From NCBI GenBank assembly GCA_026874595.1, contig CM049319.1, positions 65,156,417 through 65,220,416 on the forward strand: DNA of 64,000 nt, written 5' to 3'. This DNA is from Sipunculus nudus. Taxonomy: Eukaryota > Annelida > Sipuncula > Golfingiida > Sipunculidae. The notes beneath the pieces are model-generated. The model saw only the letters and a program-made list of their open reading frames with translations, was not told where the DNA came from and did not search any database. Below are positions 26,267 to 36,435 of this stretch, piece by piece. A program made the translations under genes and the position numbers. The first letter of the stretch is position 1; every line of letters starts with the position of its first letter.

Positions 26267-26272
<6 letters not shown>
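26122..26272. mobile_element. Short MITE-like inverted-repeat element
   Basis: The left end (GTCAAACCTCATTTTGTCAAA, from about 26126) and the right end (TTTGACAAAATAAGGTTTTAC, ending about 26267) are near-perfect inverted repeats of about 25 bp enclosing about 100 bp. The right side abuts a (TA)n tract, as expected for an element that targets TA. There is no coding capacity. This could be a Tc1/mariner-type MITE by structure, but I cannot assign a family. Confidence 0.6.

Positions 26273-26350
<78 letters not shown>
26270..26350. repeat. (TA)n microsatellite
   Basis: About 80 bp of TA repeats interrupted once by AAATAAA, directly beside the MITE-like element. Confidence 0.95.
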
Positions 26351-26352
<2 letters not shown>

Positions 26353-26689
26353 CTGAGGTAAAAATTATCGTAATTAATACTGTTTTCCGATATAAATGAA
26401 GACTTTATGAACAGGAAGAAAACAATTTCAACAATGCATGCCACCTTCTTAAAGTTAACAATTTACTTCCCACTTACTGCGACTCTTAATACCACACAGT
26501 TGAAACAGTATTTGTTCTTTTCTTGGATGAGACCTGTTATTTGAAGGACTAGGAGACTTTGATTCTATACATGTACATGCCTTGCCTCAAGTGTACATGT
26601 ATGCTTTATGAAGTGCCACTCCCACATTCGTGCCGAGCAAATATCTTGAAAATCCTGGACAACCATAGAGGCAGAAGGGGTCTAAAAGG

Positions 26690-26691
<2 letters not shown>

Positions 26692-26758
<67 letters not shown>

Positions 26759-26781
26759 TTTATATATATATTTATATATAT
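26692..26781. repeat. (TA)n microsatellite
   Basis: About 60 bp of pure TA followed by TA/TTTA variants. Confidence 0.95.
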
Positions 26782-26994
26782 TTAAACTCAGGTGCTTGTA
26801 AAGTAGGGAAAATTTTTTATTTTAACCTGTAAAATTTGCTACTACAGTTACATAAATAGAGTGATTTAAAAATTGTACATATACTTTCTTTGAGTGCTTT
26901 TTAAATATATTTTATTTGCTCATTAGTAGTGAATGTAGACATCTGAAACTATAACATTATTTCAATCCCTGCTTTTATGTAATAATAATAATAA

Positions 26995-27028
<34 letters not shown>

Positions 27029-27336
27029 AAATAATAATGATAAAATTATTAATACAATCGTTATAATAATAAAAGATATCATTAATATACAATATCTTCC
27101 TTAATATTTACAAGCATGTTGACTGTTGTTCAAACGTTGGGCATGCTGCATTTCATAAACTATAATAATAATTTGAGCTCTGCTGTAATATTATTTGTTC
27201 TGCATGGCCACACTGCCAGCTCGTGGACGAGTTAAGACCTGTCAACATTCTGGTGCCAATGATAAACCCAGTCAAATCCACGCACACCTGTCCCTTATCA
27301 CATCTTTAATATACCGTAAATATATATATAACATAC

Positions 27337-27421
27337 CTGGTGATCCTGAGACCGTAGCTGCGTGCGTGGTAACTATGGCAACTGATACCACAAAATATGC
27401 GGTGACGACGACGGATTTCAT
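27337..27421 (-). CDS. Signal-peptide exon of the mucin-like gene (exon 1)
   Basis: The start codon is at 27421-27419. The exon encodes 28 codons plus one base, beginning MKSVVVTAYFVVSVAI and continuing to an ATVSGSP end. Basic Lys2, a hydrophobic core and a small-residue THAA site form a classic secretory signal peptide, probably cleaved near residues 21-22. The donor CAG/GTATGT is strong and leaves phase 1, matching the 10770-14426 exon so that the joined codon is Gly. A TATA-like box lies about 250 bp upstream, which supports this as the first exon. The linkage across a 12.9-kb intron rests on phase and strand and needs a transcript to confirm. Confidence 0.75.
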
Positions 27422-27465
27422 GTTGGCGTCCCCTGATTATCGTCCGCCGGCCGATATCGTGTCAT
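27418..27465 (-). promoter_or_regulatory. Upstream ORF overlapping the mucin start codon
   Basis: In the presumed 5' leader, an ATG at 27465 opens a 15-codon frame whose TGA stop (27420-27418) overlaps the main ATG as ATGA. Other short upstream ATGs are present, including two that stop after two codons. If transcribed, these would favour low or regulated initiation at the main start. The leader extent is inferred, not shown. Confidence 0.45.
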
Positions 27466-27674
27466 CTCTGCTAAATCCGTTTACGAAATAACTCACAGGT
27501 TTCCGCATATGCTCCCACGGACCGAAATCAAGACATTTTACAAATCCGGCTGCTTTCTGTTAACCCATTTTGTGTCTATGTGATTAATCCACCTCAAGCT
27601 GAGCCAAGTGACAGGTGTGCCGGGCTGATGACAGGTATTGAATATTCATTAATCATATATGCGCGCGCAATCTG

Positions 27675-27682
27675 TTTATATA
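27675..27682 (-). promoter_or_regulatory. Candidate TATA box of the mucin-like gene
   Basis: On the minus strand the sequence TATATAAACAG lies about 255 bp upstream of the start codon, in a locally GC-richer stretch with GCGCGC and CACGTG words. A transcription start about 30 bp downstream would give a leader of roughly 225 bases. Confidence 0.45.
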
Positions 27683-28506
27683 CGTCCACCACGTGCAAAG
27701 GGTTAGATTACAATAAAGCACGCCATTTAGCGATCTATCATAACAATTTTGGCTAAGGTGAATCGTTTGGGAAAAGGCGCGTTTAACTTAACAATTTATT
27801 GGCTTAAAGGCACAGTGATTCATTTCAAAATTAATAAGACGGAAACGCAATAAAAATCATTTACGTTAGTGCCTATTAAAACATATAATAATAATAATAA
27901 TATAATTAATAATAATAATAATAATAGTAACAGTAATTAAATTAATAAAAAAAATAATATTTTTAAATGATGGTGACGATATTTATAACTACAGGAAGAA
28001 GATAAAAAAGAAAAAGGAAGAAAAATAATAAGAAGATGAAGAATAACATCAACAGTAATTATTTTCGTGTAAACTGTTTGAAAAGATTAAATATAGATTT
28101 TATTTACAGATATTTCACATCTATATTAGTATTCCAATTTCAACTCTAATTTAAGTAAAATGGTGCTTTTAAAATGAGATCATGTAACACTAATGGTTCG
28201 AATTATGTTAAATTTCAAAATGTATAAAAAGTCTCTGTGTGTGCGTAGAGAGAAAGAGATACATGTATGCAAATGAAGAACGTACGTCATCAGTAAAGAT
28301 GCGCACGTGGAGAGATTACAGGTAACCTAAGTGGGCGTATATCAATGCTGCTGCGGTAATCAATAAAGCCCTATATCAACCATACAAAACGAAACCGACC
28401 CTCTAGCCCCAGCTGACATATACGATAAAAATCAAAATCAATATATGCTGCCGGAAGAGATATACATAGCAGATGTCAAGTTTATACATGAAATAAATAT
28501 GACAAG

Positions 28507-28507
<1 letters not shown>

Positions 28508-28566
<59 letters not shown>
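28508..28566. repeat. (TA)n microsatellite
   Basis: About 58 bp of pure TA followed by an ATT trinucleotide run. Confidence 0.95.
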
Positions 28567-28570
<4 letters not shown>

Positions 28571-28839
28571 ATTATTATTATTATTATTACTTTTATTTAT
28601 AAAAATATTATTACATACTTTAACTTTGAAACTATAACTATATATATATTTATATCTCAGTATATGATTTACAGTTGTTGTAGAAAAGTGCTCAATACAG
28701 GTAACTGATGCCTAAGATAGGCACCCTGCTATTTCAAGCAGAGCATTTTTTACTGAATGTTAAACAGATTAAAGATACATCGAGTTACTTCGGAGTTTTA
28801 AGCCGATGTTTACACAACGGCGATCGTCAGGTAACACTT

Positions 28840-28844
<5 letters not shown>

Positions 28845-28893
<49 letters not shown>
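28845..28893. repeat. (TA)n microsatellite
   Basis: About 48 bp of pure TA. Confidence 0.95.
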
Positions 28894-28894
<1 letters not shown>

Positions 28895-30544
28895 CAAAGA
28901 CCCCCTTAACCGGGATTTACAGCAACGGACATTATTATAAGGCTACATCATCTGCATGAAGAGAGCCACACGCTCTGAGCACGAAACTAATAAGTAATAA
29001 TATGCCCGAATAAACTATACATATATACATATATACATGCAGGGGCATCGATATAGGGGGAGGGGGTATATATCACAAACACACCCCACACACACACACA
29101 CACTTGTTAGCCAGGAGGATGGTCAATGTAATCATCACCCTGCTATTCAGAGAAAAAAAATAATAAATTGGAAATGAAATATATTAATAATTTGATTTAT
29201 TGAATTTGGTTCCATTTATGAATTAACTATGAAATACTATATATCTAAACCTGGTTTAGAATGTGCATGCGTGTGTTTGTAAAAAAAGTTGTCCCGACTT
29301 TGGTTACCCTCCAACGCCTACCAGTCATTCCCCCACCCTTGAAGATAAATTGACGCTACTGCATACTGCAGCATGCATATATATATATACAAACATACAC
29401 ACATAATACTATATATATACATACACACACACATATATATAAATTTAAATATTAAATCATTTTCTTATAAAGCATTTCAGTGCTTCTTATGGTCAGGCAA
29501 ATGCAGGATTATTTTATACAATAATATTCAAGATAGTCAAACGGCAAAACACAAATTAACACACAATTAAAAAGCATTACTCTTTTGTATTTTTTTCAGT
29601 ATTCTGAACAGAAATAAAGGACCAGACAGACATTTGTTTCTTTCCTAATCTATAAGTCACTAATTACCCGGTAGTTCCTTTCAATATACTTTGATGCTGT
29701 ACTAAAAGTTAACACGGCCCTATTGCATGCATCTTTTCCTGGTGATGAGAGTAAAATGTCTTCTTGCGCCATGTTGCGAGAGAATCGAAAACTGCGGACC
29801 ATCATATTTTTAGCTCAGATCATAGCCACTGGTTCAAGAGAGGTCAATGGAGATCAGGTGAGGTCAATGAAAAAAGAAACTCATTTGAAACCTGAAATTA
29901 GGTTACTTCGACCTTTATCCCGGAGCTATGTGGCTTGTTTGTTCACCCAAAAATAAATGAAAATTTCACACTTTAATATCTTTAACACAATTTAATTTTT
30001 TTACTGCCCAGTTACATGAATGGTATATGTTTCTTAACTGTGGTTTCTTCTAGTGTCCCGAAACTTGTTGTGTCTTTTTACCATGACAAGATTCATCAGT
30101 TTTTTAAGACTGATGGCGCCACCTGTATTTGTTCTATCTTTGAAGTATTTTTGCCTTTATTTTTGAGATGCACAATTACATCGATTAATCAGTTCCTCAA
30201 AAGTGGGTCCCTTTATTGTCCTGACTTGGTGTGTTTATAATGTCACCACCACCACCCTTCTTGGGGTGACATATTGTTTTCAGTCCCATTGTCTGTCGTT
30301 GCCATCCCCAGTCTCTGTATGTAGATAATATCTTGTGAACTCAATAACTTTTGAAGCACCACCTGAAATTTGAGACAAGTTATTTCAACCAATATCTTGG
30401 AGGAGTAAAACACCTGATGAGAGAGATATTATCGGCTAGTGTCTATCGGTATAGGATTTTAATAAAGAATTAGAGAGTTACTGATAGAGTGTTCATGTGG
30501 CTGGGTTTTGAAATAGCCATGTCCATGAAAAGGTAGCCGTGACA

Positions 30545-30640
30545 ACCGACTCATTAGGCAATGATAATTTGGCTGGTAAGCCTACTTGACAGCCCATTAT
30601 CTGGTCGTAATGTCAGAAAGCCAAGGCGTTAATCAAAAGG
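30545..30640 (+). repeat. Interspersed repeat, copy 1
   Basis: A segment from ACCGACTCATTAGGCAAT through ATCTGGTCGTAATG to a GAAAGCC tail is closely matched at 31432-31520, where the same blocks occur in the same order. It marks an unnamed dispersed repeat. Confidence 0.6.
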
Positions 30641-31351
30641 CAGATAATTGTCACCTCTGATTGACGGTAATATCCAGTCAGTTTCTTTTATAAGATAACA
30701 GCGTTAATAGATTGAAATTATAAATATAATAATGACAACCGGTGTAGCATTGGAAAATAACGTGATTGACAAGATGTGCAACTGGCCTGAGGCCGGGGGT
30801 TCAGTAAAGTTTAGACACCGTACATTTTATAATTGCAGTGGTTATTACTACGCCCCAGCTCATGTTAACATTTGCCATATATATCGATATAGGGGGATGG
30901 GAACAGCATGCGTTATATTAAAATTACGCAAAAAAATAATGCTTTTACAATGGAAATTTAAATATAAAAAAAAGTTTCGTAAACGATAGTACATTTTATA
31001 TTCAATATTAAAGATTAAAGTTTAACTTTTAATGCAACTTATTTTTTGAAAAATATGGACTAAAGACTCGTTACACTCTGACTGGACCTCTGTAAATATA
31101 TTTGCTCTATGTGATGGTATTATTCTGAATATATTTATATATAGACTGAGTCTTTGGTAATTTCTTTTACAAGTATACAGTATAAAACTCGTTTGATATT
31201 CGATCTCGTAAATGTATGTAAGGACGGTTTATTTTGACACATTATAAAAGGAAATTACATCTTCTTTTCCGCCTACAAGGAGTTAATTTTCTTGTAGTAA
31301 AGTTTATTTCTAACCGGTTTGTGATATATTATATATAAATCTATATATATT

Positions 31352-31355
<4 letters not shown>

Positions 31356-31410
<55 letters not shown>
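31356..31410. repeat. (TA)n microsatellite
   Basis: About 55 bp of TA repeats, immediately before the second copy of a dispersed repeat. Confidence 0.95.
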
Positions 31411-31411
<1 letters not shown>

Positions 31412-31431
31412 GTAAATATAATATACTAGTA

Positions 31432-31520
31432 TACCGACTCAGTAGGCAATCGGATGATTGGGCTGCAGCCTACTCAGTATATAATCTGGTCGTAATGCTA
31501 GAGGGTCGATATGACGCTAA
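31432..31520 (+). repeat. Interspersed repeat, copy 2
   Basis: Shares ACCGACTCAGTAGGCAAT and ATCTGGTCGTAATGCTAG blocks with the copy at 30545-30640, with roughly 75-80 percent identity by eye. Confidence 0.6.
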
Positions 31521-31862
31521 CTATAGTATACTGAAGAGTTACCCTATATACTCAGCCTATTTGTACCTTTGAGACTGAAAACAAGAGGAACAGTTTTTTA
31601 CCTGCATATTAAAGTGTTTAGTAATGAAACCTGACGTTATATGCATATTTTTATAATAACGATCATATATTAAGTTTCATAGCAGATAATACTGTCTGCA
31701 AAATTTCCCCCGGTATAACATGCAAACTACGATTGAAGGGGGGGGGAGGGGGAGGGGTATGGCCCCCTGCGGCACCCCCTATCTACGCCCCTGATAGTAT
31801 ATATATTTTGTTTGAGCGACTCATTATCATTGCGGGATATATAGTCCAAGAGTATTAGGTTT

Positions 31863-32480
31863 AACCTGGAAATAGCTGGTAACAAGCTGATTTTTTCAGG
31901 ATAGGTCCAGGAATATGTGTAAAATCATATACTAAAAGTCCCCGAAAATCCCCCTTGTGCTCCCTTCAAAATCCAAGATGGCGTCCAAAATGCCTAGTTA
32001 TTTTCCAATTTTTCATAACTTTGCTTGCAGACAAGATAAAACTATAAATAAAGTGTCTAATCATATGTTTTGAAGTACAAGGAATCAAATAAATTGATAA
32101 TTTTCAGAGTCAAAAGCACATACAAGTCCAAAACCAAGATGGCGTCCAAGATGGCTTCCAAAATGGCCGCCAATTTTCCAAATTGCATCATATCTTTGCT
32201 TACAGACATGCTAGAACTTTAAATAAAGTATCTAAACATATGTTTTTAGGTACAAGGAATCTAATTAAATGGTATTCTAGAGCATCTAAAGCTAATTAAA
32301 GTCAAAAACTAAAATGGCGTCCAAGACAATCCAAAATGGAAACTTTTTTTTGTTAATTTTATCAATAACTTTGCTTTTAGACAAAAATTATGCATATACA
32401 TAACGTGTCAAAACACATATGTTTAACATATGCACAAGGAATCTTATAAATTTATGACCTGAAAGACAAAAACCTAACAA
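31863..32480 (+). repeat. Left inverted-repeat arm with internal sub-repeats
   Basis: Three imperfect sub-repeats (from about 31980, 32110 and 32320) combine a CAAGATGGCGTCC-type block, a TTTGCTTnCAGAC block, an AAATAAAGTGTCTAA block and an ACAAGGAATC block. The same blocks appear inverted at 35938-36410. Confidence 0.75.
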
Positions 32481-32708
32481 ATATCCATTTCTGAGACGGC
32501 CAACAAAATTACCTCAATTTTTCTTTTTTTTTTCTTTTTATTTTTTTCTTATTTTTTATATTATTTTATCATATGAATTAAGGGAAAACAAATTTCCAAG
32601 GCATGGGTTTAAAGGTATAAGAATAATTATTTATTGAATTCAAAACTCACAAAACCAAAAAATCACACAATTTGACTGTCATTGTCTACATTTTGTCTGA
32701 ACATTGGA

Positions 32709-35700
32709 TTAAATGTCTAAAAATATAAACATGTCTTCATCTTCATCAAGCGGTTCTATGTCTTCTACACCTTCATGCACCGGTGTTGATTCAATCTCAT
32801 CATCATCATTGGCATCTAATGCCGGTGCAATATTGTTGCAAGACTGGCCGCAGCATTTACCGCACATTGGGGTACAGTAGAGTCCAAGTTTCTTACAACT
32901 GCATGTCATATTTCTGCAACCATCATGTTTGCATCCACATGATACCATGTTCAATGATGTGTCGGGTGCTACTGGGATGTCCGTTTCAACAGGTTCGAGA
33001 GTTCCATCTTTTGAACGCCATTTGTTCTCCCCTGACTCATACAGTCTTATTCTTTGCACCAATTGTTTTCACTTTGTCATTCCAGTGTAGTGTGATATCT
33101 GTAAACTTTTTACCCGACATTTTTTATGCTGCTTTTTTCACCAATTTCTACTGCCTTATCACAGTTGACATATGTATCAGCAATGATTCCCGTTGATAGA
33201 GACACCAGTCGATCTTATTCATATCCAGCAAATGCTGGGTGAGATTTTAGCCATGCAACAAAGACGCAATGACCCTTGTCGTCTCTAGCCTGGGTGCTTT
33301 GCCGCATGTCTTATTGTTGTTCAGTTGTACCAGTGTGAACCCCCGTGAACTGCTCCAGTGCATCGCATATTGGAACACAGAGTGGTAGTGCATGGACCCA
33401 CTTAGTTAATGTACTGTCTGTGATGCCCCGACCATGTGTCATTCCCCCAGCTGTCTTGAGTGTCCGCATCAAGAACTGTTCAATGGTCTGATCTGAAAAA
33501 TTGCCACACCAGAATGAATCATGGCGGCGAATAGTGAAGAACCCCTTGTCTGTAAATAAACTGTACTCATCTATCGGCATGATTGTCTGCAAGGCCTCCA
33601 TTTGTTGCAAGTACAATCTTGCAGATTTAGCATAGGAAAGATGCCCTGCAGCATGAAAATGTGGAATCATTTCCCTAACACAGCAGAGGTGGAGCTTCCA
33701 GTCTCCTGTCCTTTCAGCTCGAATGAACTGTAGTATAAGAGCCACCTGTAGGATGTACTGCACCCAGAGTTTGCCAGTTCTGCTCTGGTCTGCAGCTTGG
33801 TCAAGGAGTTGTGAAATGATCTGGCTTAATTGTTTGACACACTCCTCCTTTGATACGTCATTCACATTCATGTCATTGTCAAGAAGGGCTCGGTAAAGGT
33901 TCTTTAATTGACCTTTGTCTATACTACCAAGGGTGCCAGGTGTATCCATCAAGATGCCGAGGAGAGCAGCGTAAGTTAGGATGTGTGCACGCAGGGCACG
34001 TGCATAGGCATAGCCTGTTAGCATGTGTATGACAGATCCTTTGGCATATACGGTCTCCCAAAGCTCTGCTAGCCCACTGCCTCTCATAATCTGACCTATG
34101 CTGCCATGATAAGACATAAGGAGGTGAAATCCTCCAAGACGGACGACTACTTTGTCTAGATCTGGGGAAGAAGCTACAATTTCTGCTGCCTTAATATATA
34201 AAGGCTGGTCAAATGTGACCGGACATATTCTCAAACCATGCTTTTCGCATTGATTCTGTGCAAAGCATAATACTGTGTATATAGTACTGAGATTTTAGGT
34301 TTTTGGTTAATGAAAGGCAGCGTTTCTATTCGGGTTCTCTCATATTGATCACTGTATGTGGCTACTTTCATGAAACCACTCCACGAAGGACATGGGGCTA
34401 GATCAAGAACATAGCCTATAACCCACAGATAGTCTACTGCTGCTCCTGAGCGCAAAGACTCGAGCTCCGGGCAAGGAATCTGTAGAGGATCTATCACAAC
34501 AGACTGCAAACCGGGGACAGCAGGTTTGTGAAATGTTTGAATCGGAATGTGCCCAAAGGTTCCAACTGTTGCAGCAGATGGTAATTTCAGTCTTCGTATT
34601 ATAGGCTTGTTATCTGTAATCCCCTGAGGAGTCACACAAGCAATTCCACCCATACTGTGGAAAGTATTGTGTCCAGTGACAGTTGCTACATTGAAATCTG
34701 CATTGTCGAAAACAAACTGTGTTAAACCACCTAAGTGATAATATGGTTCACCAGATGATATCAGGGCATTTTCGAACCTTTGTACTTCTTTGTAATCATC
34801 AGCAAAGCTCATGCTACTCAAGATATCAATTAGTTCACGGGAAGAATAATTGCGGTGTATGTACACAACTATTCCGAGAAGTAGCGGTGAAAGATCTTGG
34901 TCTGCTTGCAGAAATGATTGCATGTGCTATTGGTGTACATTTCCTGTCTGAAACAGTGTGACTTTTACCTTTGCCATCCACCAATTTGTGTAAGAATCGT
35001 TTCAAAGAGTTGGGTATCAATGTCTCTCCATTTTCAGTTGTTTCCAGTGTTGTGTACTCGTCACAGTCGTAGACTGTCAATCGGATGTTGTTAGAATGAT
35101 AGAAGCAGCCATATCTATTACACGGTCACTTTGGCTCTTTGCATCAAAAACCTTGTCAGCAATCCATTTATCATGGAGGATCCTGTGTGCTGAGTCACAG
35201 AAACTCACGATACTTGACTTTCCAGTAATGCTTGTTACAATGTCATCACCGTAATGTTCCTTGAGTTTAGTCTTGAGATGTTTCATTGAATAACCTTCAT
35301 TTCCATCCAAAAAGGTAGCCATATGCTTTGAAAGTTCCTGTACAGAATACTGACATTCATCATCATAATCAAGAAAATTGTTTACTGAATGCCCCATCCC
35401 GCAACTTCTTATTTGGTGTTTCCTCTTTCTCTCTTGAACGAAAAAAATAATTGAGCACACTGTCGGTGATACTTAGCTTCAGCTGCAACCAGGTCATAAG
35501 CATGTTGCACACGTTCAGAAACTTCATTGCCCCACTAGTCATGCCTTTCGCATGCCCGATTCATGACTGATGCTTGGAATTCTAATGTTTCTACATTGCT
35601 CACTGCCCTTCTTCTATAGCAAGCAAGCTTACTGTCCTGAGCTACAGGTTCCATACAGAATAAGCAATCATTGTTTATGTCAAATGTCCTGGGAATACTT

Positions 35701-35717
35701 GACCGCAGTACAGGCAC
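32709..35717 (-). pseudogene. Decayed element-borne gene with C-terminal CXC cysteine cluster
   Basis: Read on the minus strand from 35717 to 32709, consecutive open segments lie in changing frames: 35717-35535, 35460-35077, 35080-34835, 34923-34231, 34234-33311 and 33062-32709. Together they follow the order I associate with a large uncharacterised metazoan protein family found in many copies. There is an FHSMGGIACVTP motif near 34650, then a PVTFDQPLY motif at about 34215, an RLGGFHLLMSYHGSIG motif at about 34120, a GTTEQQ end near 33315, and finally CGCKHDGC..CSCKKLGLYC..MCGKCCG in 33062-32709. The last block fits a tesmin/TSO1-like CXC zinc-binding domain. The segment 33063-33310 also reads as related sequence (WLKSHPAFAGYE) but with stops. 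Frame changes near 34233, 34880, 35080 and 33300 make this a pseudogene unless introns are present. Family function is unknown. Confidence 0.65.
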
Positions 35718-35754
35718 TTCATCTCCTTCAAGACACGCAGCTTTTCAGAGTCCA

Positions 35755-35943
35755 CGAATAATTATTATAACTGATAAAGGAACTCTCTCTGGCTCGGATA
35801 ATGGCGTTCAGCAGTTTGTAGGGGTAGAGGATACTGGAGAAAATCACCGGCCTTGGACAGGCAACTACAACCCACTCTCATAGCCACGCCGGGGATAGAA
35901 CCCGGGTCGCTAGCGGAGAAAGACGAGCGCTTTACCCCTTGAC
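35755..35943 (-). mobile_element. tRNA-derived SINE, copy 1 (inserted in the TIR element)
   Basis: On the minus strand it starts AAGGGGTAAAGCGCTCG, contains a pol III B-box-like GGGTTCTATCCC, then GGCCATGA-type and TCTCCAGTATCCTC-type body segments, ending AGAGAGAGTTCC and an AT-rich tail at about 35756-35775. The same body is found at 37858-38050 and 58590-58785. It lies between the element-borne pseudogene and the right inverted repeat, so it post-dates the element. Confidence 0.75.
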
Positions 35944-36410
35944 ATCTTGGACACCATCTTGGTTTGTGACTTTCGTGAGCTTTGGGCTCTCTAGATCATT
36001 ATTTTATAAGATTCCTTGTCCCTTAAAACATATGATTAGATACTTTATTTTTAAATTTATCTTATCTGGAAGCAAATTTATGATAAAATTGGAAAATGGC
36101 GGCCATTTTGGATGCCATCGTGGACGCCATCTTGGTTTTAGACTTGTGTGAGCTTCGGACTCAAAATTATCATTTAATTTGATTCCTTGTACTTTAAAAA
36201 AAGTGATAAGACACTTTATTTATAGTTTTATCTTGTCTCTAAACAAAGTTATGAACAATTGGGAAATTACATGCAGCCATTTTGGACGCCATCTTGGATT
36301 TTGAAGGAAGCACAAGGAGGATTTTCGGGGACTTTGAGTATATGATTCTACACATATTCCTGGACTTATCCTGAAAATTTCAGCTTGTTACCAGACATTT
36401 CCAGGTTTAG
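35938..36410 (-). repeat. Right inverted-repeat arm
   Basis: Reverse-complement counterpart of 31863-32480, with the same GCCATCTTGG, TTTATTTATAGTTTTATCTTGTC and GATTCCTTGT blocks. The outermost 120 bp (36290-36410) is the best-conserved part, at about 90 percent by eye. Confidence 0.78.
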
Positions 36411-36435
36411 GGTGTATATTAGCTAATGCTCTTGG

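Larger units (their letters stand above)
14427..27336 (-). other. Intron 1 of the mucin-like gene (12.9 kb)
   Basis: Runs from donor GTATGT (27336 downward) to acceptor TTTGTAG (ending 14427). It holds (TA)n microsatellites at about 15550, 24487, 26270 and 26692, a 65-bp tandem repeat near 25313-25552, a small MITE-like palindrome near 26122-26272, and several short GGGCAAG/CTTGCCC-type patches (about 17210-17300, 17590, 20520-20600). I see no supported exon, but a small phase-1 exon could have been missed. Confidence 0.7.
27700..31844. other. Intergenic, simple-repeat-rich DNA
   Basis: Between the mucin promoter and the inverted-repeat element I see (AAT)n stretches near 27885-27960, (TA)n at about 28510, 28845 and 31356, a short (CA)n near 29083 and a duplicated 90-bp segment (30545 and 31432). 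Short open frames here look random. No gene supported. Confidence 0.6.
31845..36435 (-). mobile_element. 4.6-kb terminal-inverted-repeat element with decayed CXC-type gene
   Basis: The ends are long imperfect inverted repeats. At the left, AACCTGGAAAT..GGTAACAAGCTG, TCCAGGAATATGTGTA and CCAAGATGGCGTCC occur from about 31863. Their reverse complements run outward on the right, ending CCAGGTTTAG at 36401-36410. Similarity continues further out to CCAAGAG (about 31845) and CTCTTGG (about 36430). Each arm is about 450-600 bp and holds three imperfect sub-repeats of a block with AAATAAAGTGTCTAATCATATG and ACAAGGAATC. The interior carries a broken minus-strand gene of a multi-copy metazoan family and a SINE insertion. 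This architecture suggests a DNA transposon or foldback-type element; the superfamily is not identified and no clear target-site duplication was found. Confidence 0.72.

Noticed and set aside
27195-27491. A 98-codon plus-strand gene over the mucin signal exon
   Set aside because: The minus strand here has a clean signal peptide, strong donor and upstream TATA box; the plus frame shows no features.
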